Both the position numbers and the translations under genes were made by a program. Under the pieces are notes generated by a model. It saw only the letters and a program-made list of their open reading frames with translations, had not been told where the DNA came from and searched no databases. From Actinomycetota bacterium (GTDB lineage Bacteria > Actinomycetota > Acidimicrobiia > Acidimicrobiales > Ilumatobacteraceae): 38,678 bases of DNA. This document shows, piece after piece, positions 8,623 through 16,226 of this stretch (within the stretch, counting starts at the first letter, position 1; each line of letters begins with the position of its first letter). The DNA lies in the NCBI GenBank assembly GCA_009702045.1, contig WLIV01000034.1, positions 1 to 38,678 of the forward strand, given 5' to 3'.

Positions 8623-9516
8623 TCATGCAGTTCGGGCGGCCTGAAGGTTGGCCCACACCTGTGGTGTGCGCTCCTCCACAAAGGCCGGGGCGGGCCCCAT
8701 CGGCAGGCGGGCTTGGCCAACCTTGAAACCGAGGTGGCGCATCATCGCTTTGGTGGGAATCGGGTTGGGTGCGTCATCGCCGGTCTCGAAGGCGAAGCTT
8801 TCGAGCATACGGGCGTTGACGCGGCGGGCACCGGCAGTGTCGCCGGCCTCCCAGAGATCGAACATTTCCTGGTGGTCGGGTGCGGTCCAGTGCGTCGCCA
8901 CACCGACGGTACCGACGATGCCGCTGGCGAGCAGTGGCAGGGTGAGGCCGTCGTCGCCGCTGTAGACCTCCACCCCGGCCGGGGCGTTGGCGATCAACAC
9001 GGCGGTCTCGCCCGGGTTCCCAGCAGCGTCCTTCAGCGCCACGATGTTCGGCACATCGCGGAACAGTCGCAGCAGTGTGGACGTGAGGATCTTGCGACCG
9101 GTGCGCACCGGGATGTCGTAGACCATCTGCGGGAGCGGGGTGCATGCGGCCAGCGCACGCAGGTGCGCCTCGATACCGGCCTGCGACGGGCGGTTGTAGT
9201 ACGGGCAGAGAGCCAAGACGCCGGCAGCACCGAGCGCTGTGGCTTCCTTCGTCATGTGCACAGAGTGCGCAGTGTCGTTCGTACCCGATCCAGCGATCAC
9301 GGGGATCGTGACTGCCTCAATCACTGCAGCGAACAGGCTGAGGCGTTCGTGGTCGGTCAGCACCGGGGCCTCACCGGTGGTGCCGGCGACCACCAGACCG
9401 TCGTGACCCTCGGCCTGCAGGTGACGAGCGAGGCGTCGAGCCTCGTCGAGGTCGAGCGCACCGTTGTCGTCGAAGGGCGTAATCATCGCCGAGAGCACAC
9501 GCCCGAAGCGGGCCAT
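8623..9516 (-). CDS. dapA: 4-hydroxy-tetrahydrodipicolinate synthase
   Basis: 297 aa TIM-barrel aldolase. The Schiff-base lysine is K162 in 'NIVALKDAAGN', the catalytic tyrosine Y133 in 'QMVYDIPVRTG', and the GTTGE loop lies at 45-49 with 'CPYYNRP' at 104-110. It condenses pyruvate with aspartate semialdehyde, the first committed step of the diaminopimelate/lysine pathway needed for peptidoglycan and lysine. The start ATG 9516 overlaps the preceding stop as TGATG, implying translational coupling to the upstream 206-aa gene. dapB lies about 10 kb away in this window, and rnj follows by 10 nt. Confidence 0.95.
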   Translation of the reverse strand: MARFGRVLSAMITPFDDNGALDLDEARRLARHLQAEGHDGLVVAGTTGEAPVLTDHERLSLFAAVIEAVTIPVIAGSGTNDTAHSVHMTKEATALGAAGVLALCPYYNRPSQAGIEAHLRALAACTPLPQMVYDIPVRTGRKILTSTLLRLFRDVPNIVALKDAAGNPGETAVLIANAPAGVEVYSGDDGLTLPLLASGIVGTVGVATHWTAPDHQEMFDLWEAGDTAGARRVNARMLESFAFETGDDAPNPIPTKAMMRHLGFKVGQARLPMGPAPAFVEERTPQVWANLQAARTA

Positions 9517-10136
9517 CAGAAGCTCCCCTCGGCAACGCGGTCCATTCCCAGTGTGAGAATCAAGTCTTCGTGGAGTTCCATCCACACATCGTGGTAGCTC
9601 CCGCACATCACACCCGTAATCATTTCCGTTTCACCTTCCACCACCCGCTGACACGTCCGTGCCAGTCGTGATCCATACGGCACCAATCGGTGCAGCACAC
9701 TCCCCATCTGTTGCACCACTGGCGCGATCTCCTGATCGAGCGCCACCAACCGGTTGATGACGCTGCGGTCGTACTCGGCATCGGCGTGATCGTTGTGCTC
9801 GCCGTCGCGCAGCTGCCAGTCGCCGCACAACTCCTTGAAGCGTTCGTTCGCTGCCAGGAACGCCGCATACGGCCCAGCCAACGCATCGTGCAGGTTGCCG
9901 CCGCCCACATCCTGGGCAAGCGCCACACGGTGCTCTTCGCGACCCACGGGAGTCAACTGCCAGAGTTGGCGGGCCTGACGAAACATGGCCCACTCCCTCT
10001 GCTGCAGGCCATCGAGGTGCTCATTCACCACGGACAGCGGCAGATCCGCCACTTCCGCGATCGTCTCGGCCTTGGAGAACCCTTTGATGCGCACCGCATG
10101 GAACGTGCGGAAGAACGGATCGGAAGCGTGGGACAT
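9516..10136 (-). CDS. Winged-helix-like protein of unknown function
   Basis: 206 aa. Residues about 10-75 ('FHAVRIKGFSKAETIAEVADLPLSVVNEHLDGLQQREWAMFRQA...WQLTPVGREEH') look like a MarR-type winged helix: helix-turn-helix, then a wing and the common 'LTPxGRE' motif. The rest is an unrecognised helical domain ('LHDALAGPYAAFLAANERFKELCGDWQLRDG', 'INRLVALDQEIAPVVQQM') rich in acidic residues and Trp. I chose ATG 10136 because homology-like content begins there and upstream codons are low-complexity shadow sequence. It overlaps dapA by one base. It could be a DNA-binding regulator with a ligand-sensing C-terminal domain, or an effector using the fold otherwise. Confidence 0.6.
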   Translation of the reverse strand: MSHASDPFFRTFHAVRIKGFSKAETIAEVADLPLSVVNEHLDGLQQREWAMFRQARQLWQLTPVGREEHRVALAQDVGGGNLHDALAGPYAAFLAANERFKELCGDWQLRDGEHNDHADAEYDRSVINRLVALDQEIAPVVQQMGSVLHRLVPYGSRLARTCQRVVEGETEMITGVMCGSYHDVWMELHEDLILTLGMDRVAEGSF

Positions 10137-10165
10137 ACCGAGTCGCAGCGTACTGGACACCTGGT

Positions 10166-10951
10166 TCAGCTCGGCAGGCTGCCCCAGATCAACACCCGCC
10201 GGAACGGGAAGAAGTAGGGGGTGTGATCGCCCACGCGCTGCAGCAGCGCGTCCTCGAAGTCGACGAGGAACCGCGCGTAGAGCGACGGGTCGAGCAACTT
10301 CTCGAAGCGCGTCAGGGCCGTACCGCGCAGCCACTCCACCACATGCCGCGTGGACGGCAGTACGTGCGGGTACACCTGCAATCGGACGTGCTGACGTTCG
10401 AAGCCGAGGTCGTAAAGCAGTTGCGCATATTCCTCTGGCGCCAAGACGTTCGTGGCCACGGGGTCGGGTGGCGGGTCGCCGCCCATCGCTGAACAGTACG
10501 GCTCGCGCCGAGCCACTTCGTCAGCCAACAGGTGCGCCGGCATGTAGGCATTCGCTGGCACCTGCACCGCCAGTTGGCCGCCCGGGGCGAGCGCTGCGGT
10601 CCAGCGTGTGAGGACCTCACGATGCTTCGGCGTCCAGTGCAGACTGGCATTGGCGAAGACCAGATCGTGGTCGCGGTTCGACGTCCACTCCCCCAGATCT
10701 CCCGACGCGAAGCTGACTCCAGCGCGACTGTGCTCGGCAGCAGAGGTCAACATCGCCGGCGAGTTGTCGACACCGACGATGTCGGCCGCACCGGTTCGAT
10801 CAGCCACCAGGACGGTCAGTTCACCCGGCCCACAGCCAAGGTCGACGGCACGGCCAATGCGGCCCGGCTCGATGAGGGCCAACAGGTCGTGGATCGGTTG
10901 CGCGCGTTCCTCCGCGAACTTGCGGTACTGCGCCGGACTCCAGTCGCTCAC
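10166..10951 (-). CDS. tam: Trans-aconitate 2-methyltransferase
   Basis: 261 aa class I SAM-dependent methyltransferase. From memory it aligns well with E. coli Tam (252 aa) over its length: 'SDWSPAQYRKFAEERAQP' at the N-terminus, the SAM-binding 'VDLGCGPGELT' (37-46), 'DLVFANASLHWTPKH', 'PGGQLAVQVPANAYMPAH', then a C-terminal 'FPFRRVLIW'. Tam methylates trans-aconitate, a spontaneous isomer that inhibits aconitase, so it counts as metabolite repair. The GTG start at 10951 overlaps the upstream stop by 4 nt (GTGA), showing coupling to the diiron protein gene. The next gene downstream begins 29 nt after its stop. Confidence 0.88.
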   Translation of the reverse strand: MSDWSPAQYRKFAEERAQPIHDLLALIEPGRIGRAVDLGCGPGELTVLVADRTGAADIVGVDNSPAMLTSAAEHSRAGVSFASGDLGEWTSNRDHDLVFANASLHWTPKHREVLTRWTAALAPGGQLAVQVPANAYMPAHLLADEVARREPYCSAMGGDPPPDPVATNVLAPEEYAQLLYDLGFERQHVRLQVYPHVLPSTRHVVEWLRGTALTRFEKLLDPSLYARFLVDFEDALLQRVGDHTPYFFPFRRVLIWGSLPS

Positions 10952-12084
10952 GCGCCCGGTACGGGCGACGGCATGTCCGAGCCGATCTCGAACTTGAGGT
11001 ACTCGTCGTCGGTGTTCTCCCAGTCCTCGAACTGGATGACGTTCATCTCCTCGAAGCGGCGGCGCAGCCACTTGTCGTTGCGGTCGAGCAGTCCGAGCTT
11101 CTTGCAGTTGGGCACAATCTTGCTGAACAGCATTCCCTGGAACACCAGCCGGGTGGGATCGTGGATGACCAGCGGGAGGATGTCCTTGGTGCTCACGCCC
11201 ATACGGTTCCACACCTCTTGCTGCATGAAGCGATCGCGCATGCGCACGGCTGCCTCGAAGGCGAACTCCTGGCGGTCTTTGATCTCGGCATCGCTCATCT
11301 GGTCGTAGACCTCTTTGAGGCTGAGCACACCGAACGCAACATGACGGGCCTCATCGCTCATGACATAGCGGAGCAGCTGCTTGAGGAGCGGCTCCTGCGT
11401 CAGCTGGTGCATGAACCCGAACGCGGCGAGGGCCAAGCCCTCCACCATGATCTGCATGCCGAGGTAGGTCATGTCCCAGCGACTGTCGCTGACGATGTCG
11501 TCGAGCAGCATGCGCAGGTGAGCGTTCACCTGGTACTCGCCGCCCAACTTCTCGTGCAGGTAGCGAGCAAAGACCTCGACGTGGCGGGCTTCGTCCATCA
11601 CCTGCGTGCTGGCGTAGAGCTTGGCGTCGTACCACGGCACGGTCTCGACGATCTTGGCGGTACAGATCAGCGCACCCTGCTCACCGTGGAGGAACTGGCT
11701 GAGCATCCAGTTGCGGCCTTCGATGCCGAACTGCAGCCACTCTTTGTCGCCCCACTTCGCCACCGGCGTGCCGATGTACATGTTGGGGTCGAGGCCCGTA
11801 CCGAGCAGTGCCTGATCCTGGGCAATGGTCTTCTCGACGTCGACGTCGATACTCCAGTCGAGGTCGGTGCTGCCGTTCCACTGACCAGTCTTGGCCTTCT
11901 CGTACAGCTTGCGCAGCGGCGGCCGCGAGAGTGTGTAATCCCAGGTGAAGACCGTATCGGCGTTGTTCTCGACGACATGTTCGATCTCGTTCGGATCGGT
12001 CATCGGAATCGAGAGGATGGCATCGACATCGTCGATCTCCGAGCGTCCGAGAATCGTTTCGTTGGAGTTGTGGGTAACGGTCAT
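10948..12084 (-). CDS. Ferritin-like diiron protein (oxygenase/oxidase-like)
   Basis: 378 aa helical protein with two complete carboxylate-bridged diiron half-sites: E135, then E165 and H168 in the first DEARH motif (164-168), and E215, then E245 and H248 in the second DEARH motif (244-248). This E...DEARH doubling is the hallmark of the ferritin-like superfamily branch that includes fatty-acid desaturase-, AurF- and R2-type enzymes. The substrate is unknown. No signal peptide. The start is ATG 12084 (MTVTHNSNETILG), 7 nt after the TetR stop; upstream codons are proline-rich shadow sequence. Its genetic coupling to TetR and Tam suggests an oxidative reaction on a small acid or lipid, but this is inference. 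Confidence 0.85.
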   Translation of the reverse strand: MTVTHNSNETILGRSEIDDVDAILSIPMTDPNEIEHVVENNADTVFTWDYTLSRPPLRKLYEKAKTGQWNGSTDLDWSIDVDVEKTIAQDQALLGTGLDPNMYIGTPVAKWGDKEWLQFGIEGRNWMLSQFLHGEQGALICTAKIVETVPWYDAKLYASTQVMDEARHVEVFARYLHEKLGGEYQVNAHLRMLLDDIVSDSRWDMTYLGMQIMVEGLALAAFGFMHQLTQEPLLKQLLRYVMSDEARHVAFGVLSLKEVYDQMSDAEIKDRQEFAFEAAVRMRDRFMQQEVWNRMGVSTKDILPLVIHDPTRLVFQGMLFSKIVPNCKKLGLLDRNDKWLRRRFEEMNVIQFEDWENTDDEYLKFEIGSDMPSPVPGA

Positions 12085-12091
12085 ATCAGGG

Positions 12092-12679
12092 TCAGCTCCT
12101 GGTGAGTGAGGCGTGGAAGGCGGGAAGGACAAAGGTGCGGAGGAACTCGCGGGCCGAGTCGGCGTCGGCAAAGTCGACGTGCTCGGAAGGTGCGAGGAAG
12201 TAACTGATGACCAGACGGGCCAGCAGTTCGACGAGCTGGACGGACTCGCGGCGCGGCAGGTAATGATCCACCATCGGCACGAGGAACACGGTGGCGACGC
12301 GCATGATGCGCGGCAGGCCCTCGACAGTGAGTTGGCTCAATGTGTCGCCCGGTTCGCTCGCGAGCATCAGCGACAGGTGCTGGTCGTCGCGCAGTTCACG
12401 GGTGGCAACGCCCACGATACGAATCAGCAGACTCTCGAGGTCGTCGTGCCCGTCGACGTGGGTGCCGACACGGGTGAAGAAGTCTTCGAGTTCGCGCACA
12501 CGAAGCGCGTCGAACATCACGTCCTTGCCGCCGGGGAACATCCGGTAGAGCGTCGCTCGGCTGACACCTGCCTCGCCAGCGATGTCGTCGATCGTGACCT
12601 TGGCGATCCCCCATTTGGCGGTGCACAGCTTGGCTGCATCGAGCACTCTGGTCTCGACATCACGTGTGACGGGGGTCAT
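12092..12679 (-). CDS. TetR-family transcriptional regulator
   Basis: 195 aa. The N-terminal helix-turn-helix is classical: 'LCTAKWGIAKVTIDDIAGEAGVSRATLYRMFPGGKDVMFDAL'. The C-terminal ligand domain carries no recognisable specificity. It heads a run of minus-strand genes (diiron protein, tam, winged-helix protein, dapA, rnj). The start is ATG 12679, not GTG 12691, because the promoter's -10 (12688-12693) overlaps the GTG and predicts a transcript beginning at about the ATG. A 13-bp imperfect palindrome over the promoter (12687-12715) is the expected binding site, so autorepression is likely. The inducer is unknown. Confidence 0.88.
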   Translation of the reverse strand: MTPVTRDVETRVLDAAKLCTAKWGIAKVTIDDIAGEAGVSRATLYRMFPGGKDVMFDALRVRELEDFFTRVGTHVDGHDDLESLLIRIVGVATRELRDDQHLSLMLASEPGDTLSQLTVEGLPRIMRVATVFLVPMVDHYLPRRESVQLVELLARLVISYFLAPSEHVDFADADSAREFLRTFVLPAFHASLTRS

Positions 12680-12686
12680 GGGCTGA

Positions 12687-12715
12687 GACACTAAGACGCT
12701 TTGCGTCTCAGTGTC
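12687..12715. promoter_or_regulatory. TetR operator palindrome
   Basis: GACACTAAGACGC, then TTT, then GCGTCTCAGTGTC: arms of 13 bp, 12 of 13 positions symmetric. It covers the region from the -35 to the -10 of the TetR gene promoter on the minus strand and lies 42 nt before the start of the divergent binding-protein gene, so it could affect both. Confidence 0.75.
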
Positions 12716-12717
12716 AA
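12688..12717 (-). promoter_or_regulatory. Promoter of the TetR gene run
   Basis: Perfect consensus -35 TTGACA (12712-12717) and -10 TAGTGT (12688-12693) with 18-nt spacing on the minus strand. The predicted transcript starts at or near ATG 12679, so it is leaderless. This is the only promoter in the window where I see a full -35, which fits a repressor-controlled strong promoter. Confidence 0.65.
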
Positions 12718-12742
12718 GTGAACTTCACACGAACGCCTTTGC

Positions 12743-12748
12743 TAACCT
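12743..12748 (+). promoter_or_regulatory. Leaderless -10 box of the amino-acid binding protein gene
   Basis: TAACCT, 8 nt before ATG 12757; no Shine-Dalgarno. Confidence 0.4.
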
Positions 12749-12756
12749 CGGCAACC

Positions 12757-13665
12757 ATGAAGAAAATCATCGCTATTGCCGCCCTGAGCGGTCTTCTTGT
12801 CGTCTCCTGCGGCGACGACAAGAAGACCGACACCACTTCGGCCCCCACCACCTCGGCTGGCCCGGTCGAGTTCGACCTGGCCTCCGTGTCTGCCGACGAC
12901 GCCGCCAAGGCCTGTGCCGAGGGCAAGACGCTCGCAACTGGCAAGCTCACCCTGGCCACCGGCGACCCTGCCTTCCCGCCCTACGTGATCGACGACAAAC
13001 CCGAGTCTGGCCAAGGATTCGAGTCGGCCATCGCACTGGCCGTTGCCAAGTCGATGGGTTTCGAGGGCGCCGCTATCTCATGGGTGCGCACCTCATTCGA
13101 CACCGCCGCCGCCGGTAGCGACAGCAACTTCGACTTCAACCTGCAGCAGTTCAGCATCAACGAAGATCGCCTGAAGGTCGTCTCGTTCAGCGACCCGTAC
13201 TACACCTCGGCCCAATCGGTGCTCGGCTACGCCGACGGCCCGGCCGCCGGTGTCACCAAGCTCAGCGACTTGAAGAAACTGAAGTTGGGCGGGGCCGCCG
13301 GCACCACCAGCCTGCAGTTCATCACCGACGTGATCAAGCCCGACACGGCGCCGTTCGCCTTCAACAGCAACGCCGACGCCAAGACTGCGCTGGACAACAA
13401 GCAGATCGACGCGATCATCACCGACCTGCCGACCGGTCTCTACATCTCGGCCGTCGAGATCGAGGGCACCAAGGTCTTCGGTCAGTTCGCGATCGACGCT
13501 GGCGGCGCCGGCGATCAGTGGGGTCTGCTGTTCGTGAAGGACAACCCGCTGGTCGAGTGCGCCAACCTCGCACTCAAGGCGCTCACCGCGTCCGGCGCGC
13601 TGGCCGCGATCACCCAGCAGTGGATGGGCGACTACAACGGCGCACCCACACTCGGCAAGGACTGA
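12757..13665 (+). CDS. Polar amino-acid ABC transporter, substrate-binding lipoprotein
   Basis: 302 aa. Signal peptide MKKIIAIAALSGLLVVSC with the lipid-modified cysteine at C18, then an Asp/Thr-rich linker. The body is a family-3 extracellular solute-binding protein: 'LTLATGDPAFPPYVIDDKPESGQGFESAIALAVAKSMGF', 'DFNLQQFSINEDRLKVVSFSDPYYTSAQSVLGY', 'GAAGTTSLQFI', 'DAIITDLPTGLY'. It captures a polar amino acid or related solute outside the membrane for the permease and ATPase that follow. I chose ATG 12757 because the signal peptide starts there and a -10 box sits 8 nt upstream. Ligand specificity cannot be told by eye. Confidence 0.9.
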   Translation: MKKIIAIAALSGLLVVSCGDDKKTDTTSAPTTSAGPVEFDLASVSADDAAKACAEGKTLATGKLTLATGDPAFPPYVIDDKPESGQGFESAIALAVAKSMGFEGAAISWVRTSFDTAAAGSDSNFDFNLQQFSINEDRLKVVSFSDPYYTSAQSVLGYADGPAAGVTKLSDLKKLKLGGAAGTTSLQFITDVIKPDTAPFAFNSNADAKTALDNKQIDAIITDLPTGLYISAVEIEGTKVFGQFAIDAGGAGDQWGLLFVKDNPLVECANLALKALTASGALAAITQQWMGDYNGAPTLGKD

Positions 13666-13670
13666 TCTTC

Positions 13671-13676
13671 TACAGT
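13671..13676 (+). promoter_or_regulatory. Possible internal leaderless -10 box before the permease gene
   Basis: TACAGT, 8 nt before ATG 13685 in the 19-nt gap after the binding-protein stop. No Shine-Dalgarno for the permease, so either this promoter or read-through initiation is used. Confidence 0.3.
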
Positions 13677-13684
13677 CCTCAACC

Positions 13685-14551
13685 ATGACGAAGCACGACA
13701 CCCGGCGCCAGCTGTGGCTACGCCGACAGCGGCGCCGGGCCGTGCTCATCGCCACCGTCTCCACGGTGGCGGTCGCCACGATCACGTGGTATCTGGTCAC
13801 CAACGCCGCAGGGTGGCCGAAGGTCAAACAGATCTTCTTCGACGGCGACCGTTTCCGGCAGGACTTCCCCGAGGTGCTCAGCTTCCTGTGGGAGGACGTC
13901 AAGCTGTTCTTGCAGTGCGCCCCGTTCATCCTGATCTGGGGCATGGTGCTGGCGCTGTTCCGCAACACGCGTAACCCTGCACTCTTTCCGCTGCGAGCAT
14001 TCGCCGCCGCCTACACCGACTTCTTTCGCGGTGTGCCCGTCATCCTCACGATCTACCTCGTCGGCTTCGGCATCCCCAAGCTCACCAAGGAATGGGGCGA
14101 CTTCCACATTCTTGGGTTCGGCGGCGCATGGAACTCGCCGTATCTGTGGGGGCCCGTCGCACTGGTGCTGGCTTACAGCGCCTACGTCAGCGAGGTGTTC
14201 CGTAGTGGTATCGAAGGTGTGCACGAGAGCCAGCGCGCGGGCTCGCGCTCATTGGGCCTGACGCACGGTCAGACCATGCGGTTCGTCGTTCTGCCGCAGG
14301 CGTCGCGCCGGGTGATCCCGCCGCTGATGAACGACATGTTGTCGCTGCAGAAGGATGTCGCACTGGTCAGCCTGCTCGGCCCGATCGAAGTGTTTCGTCG
14401 GGCAACCTCGATCAAGGACCGCACCGCCAACTTCACACCCCTCGTCGCCGCGGCAGTGATCTTCCTGATCATCACGATCCCCGAAACACGCCTCGTCGAT
14501 TGGTATTCGGCACGTCAACGCAGACGCACCGGCGGGACGGTCATCTCATGA
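13685..14551 (+). CDS. Polar amino-acid ABC transporter, permease
   Basis: 288 aa HisM/GlnP-type membrane protein. An Arg-rich cytoplasmic N-terminus precedes a first transmembrane segment ('AVLIATVSTVAVATITWYLV'). The core includes 'FILIWGMVLALFRN', 'FFRGVPVILTIYLVGFGIPKL' and the EAA-loop-like 'ESQRAGSRSLGLTHGQTMRFVVLPQASRRVIPPLMNDMLSLQKDVALVSLLGPIEVFRRA', typical of amino-acid permeases (the family pattern is QxEAxRALGLsxxQxxxxVvLPQAlR). The segment between helices 3 and 4 is somewhat longer than in enteric homologues. Its stop overlaps the ATPase start as ATGA. A single permease probably forms a homodimer. Confidence 0.92.
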   Translation: MTKHDTRRQLWLRRQRRRAVLIATVSTVAVATITWYLVTNAAGWPKVKQIFFDGDRFRQDFPEVLSFLWEDVKLFLQCAPFILIWGMVLALFRNTRNPALFPLRAFAAAYTDFFRGVPVILTIYLVGFGIPKLTKEWGDFHILGFGGAWNSPYLWGPVALVLAYSAYVSEVFRSGIEGVHESQRAGSRSLGLTHGQTMRFVVLPQASRRVIPPLMNDMLSLQKDVALVSLLGPIEVFRRATSIKDRTANFTPLVAAAVIFLIITIPETRLVDWYSARQRRRTGGTVIS

Positions 14552-15306
14552 ACCCCAAGGTCGCGATCAAGAATGTGCGCAAGTCGTTCGGCTCGAAGGT
14601 CGTGCTCGACCATGTGTCGCTCGATGTCGGCGAGCACGATGTGGTGTGCCTCATCGGCGCCAGTGGCTCGGGCAAGAGCACTCTGCTGCGGTGCATCAAC
14701 CTGCTCGAACCGATCGACGACGGCGAGATCCTCCTCGACGGTCCCGATGGCCCGCGCGACATCAGCGAACCTGGTCTGAACCCCGACCCGATCCGTCGCC
14801 GTATCGGCATGGTGTTCCAGAGCTACAACCTGTTCCCACACATGAGCGTGCTGCACAACATCACGCTCGGGCCTACCAAGGTGCTGAAGCAGCCGAAGTC
14901 AGAGGCCACCGAACGGGCACTCGACCTGCTCTCCCGTTTCGGCCTCGACGACAAGTCGCACGCCTACCCGGACCAACTCTCAGGCGGACAACAACAGCGC
15001 GTCGCCATCGTGCGGGCCCTCGCGATGCAACCCGAACTGATGTTGCTCGACGAGGTCACCGCCGCACTCGACCCGGTGTTGGTCGGGGAAGTGCTGAACG
15101 TGATCCGCGATATGCGCGGTCAGGGGATGACCATGATTCTGGCGACGCACGAGATGGGGTTCGCCAAGGAGATCAGCGACCTGGTCTGCTTCTTGAAGGA
15201 TGGCGTGATCCTGGAGTCCGCTCCCCCGGCGAAGCTGTTCAGCGCGCCCGATCGCCCCGAGACTGCAGAGTTCCTGCAGCGCGTCATCGCTTCCGGGCGG
15301 CTCTAA
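14548..15306 (+). CDS. Polar amino-acid ABC transporter, ATP-binding protein
   Basis: 252 aa GlnQ/HisP-type ATPase. Walker [10 protein letters not shown] (37-45), Q-loop '[21 protein letters not shown]', signature LSGGQQQR near 144-151, Walker B '[13 protein letters not shown]' near 163-175, and the H-loop '[14 protein letters not shown]'. It powers import of the substrate bound by the 12757-13665 lipoprotein. The ATG at 14548 overlaps the permease stop by 4 nt. Its stop is 4 nt from the convergent DUF1996 gene stop. Confidence 0.95.
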   Translation: MNPKVAIKNVRKSFGSKVVLDHVSLDVGEHDVVCLIGASGSGKSTLLRCINLLEPIDDGEILLDGPDGPRDISEPGLNPDPIRRRIGMVFQSYNLFPHMSVLHNITLGPTKVLKQPKSEATERALDLLSRFGLDDKSHAYPDQLSGGQQQRVAIVRALAMQPELMLLDEVTAALDPVLVGEVLNVIRDMRGQGMTMILATHEMGFAKEISDLVCFLKDGVILESAPPAKLFSAPDRPETAEFLQRVIASGRL

Positions 15307-15310
15307 CGCG

Positions 15311-16219
15311 TCAGCCGCTCTTGCGGCCGCTGGCGACGCCGCACACGACGTTGCGGTGCAGGCAGAGCTCCACCTCGCTCTTCAGCTTGGCCTCATCCCA
15401 TCCGTTCATGAAGTCCGCGTGGCCGCTCAGCAGCCCACCGCTGGACAGTTCCATCCCAGCGGTCGAGCCGTGCACCGGGTACTCGACGCTGAACTGCAGC
15501 TGCGGGATCGGCACGGGGTAGCCCTTCGGGCAGAGACCCTTGGAGCTGTAGGCGATGTGCGTGTGATGGTTCGCGCTGTCGAGGTGGGCGCCGTCCCAAC
15601 AGTCGGGGAACGTGATCAGCAGGCGCAAGTTGCGCCCTTGTCTGCACTCCGGCGGAAGCAACGACCGCTCGATGCCCGCACCGCATCCCCAGGCCACGAT
15701 CGATAACGGCTGCTGACCCGTGGCGCCAGCGTTGCCGGCGATCATCACCAGACCGACGGGGAACGGCTGCACTGTGGTGGGGTCGACCGACAGACCGGGA
15801 CGGTAGTACGCGGTGCTCTTCACCGGACGCAGTGCTTCTAAGCCCTTCAGCAATGCCGGCGCCCAGTACGCGGCCTTGTCGAGCGGTTGGTCGCAGGTAG
15901 TGCCACCGTCGGCCAGCGACTCAATCGTGGTCTTCGCGTCCACCGCGGTGTTGCCGAAGAAGGCGTGGAGGTGGCTGGCCCCGAACTCGCCGGGGGCGAC
16001 GATCGGATCGTCGGACGCGGCATGGCTGTAGGCACACTCCACTACGAACTGGGGCACCGCGCCCTGCGGACCGGCAATCGGTTCGTCGGGCTGTCCCAAC
16101 GACGTCGCGCCGGTGGAGGGGTGCAACTGCACACCCGCACCATTGCCATCGGAATCGGCGCAGCCCGCCGCCGTCAACGCCAGAACGGCGACGGCGGCGA
16201 GCGCACGACGACAGGTCAT
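15311..16219 (-). CDS. DUF1996-family secreted lipoprotein
   Basis: 302 aa. The signal peptide ends in a lipobox TAAGC (C20). The mature protein has the DUF1996 hallmarks: 'ASHLHAFFGNTAVD', 'TFPDCWDGAHLDSANHHTHIAYSSKGLCPKGYPVPIPQLQFSVEYPV', and 'LSSGGLLSGHADFMNGWDEAKLKSEVELCL', with conserved His, Trp, Asp and Cys residues that may form a metal or catalytic site and disulfides. The biochemical activity of DUF1996 is not established as far as I know; it is common in secreted fungal and actinobacterial proteins. It is the last gene of a three-lipoprotein run, 7 nt after the beta-helix gene stop. Confidence 0.85.
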   Translation of the reverse strand: MTCRRALAAVAVLALTAAGCADSDGNGAGVQLHPSTGATSLGQPDEPIAGPQGAVPQFVVECAYSHAASDDPIVAPGEFGASHLHAFFGNTAVDAKTTIESLADGGTTCDQPLDKAAYWAPALLKGLEALRPVKSTAYYRPGLSVDPTTVQPFPVGLVMIAGNAGATGQQPLSIVAWGCGAGIERSLLPPECRQGRNLRLLITFPDCWDGAHLDSANHHTHIAYSSKGLCPKGYPVPIPQLQFSVEYPVHGSTAGMELSSGGLLSGHADFMNGWDEAKLKSEVELCLHRNVVCGVASGRKSG

Positions 16220-16226
16220 CTGTGGA

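Noticed and set aside
10166-11212. Longer start for tam, at 11212
   Set aside because: Extra residues are Arg/His-rich shadow of the diiron gene; GTG 10951 aligns with the Tam N-terminus and gives GTGA coupling.
10948-12171. Longer start for the diiron protein, at 12171
   Set aside because: The additional 29 residues are Pro/Ser-rich, overlap the TetR coding region and have no signal; ATG 12084 fits the 7-nt gap.
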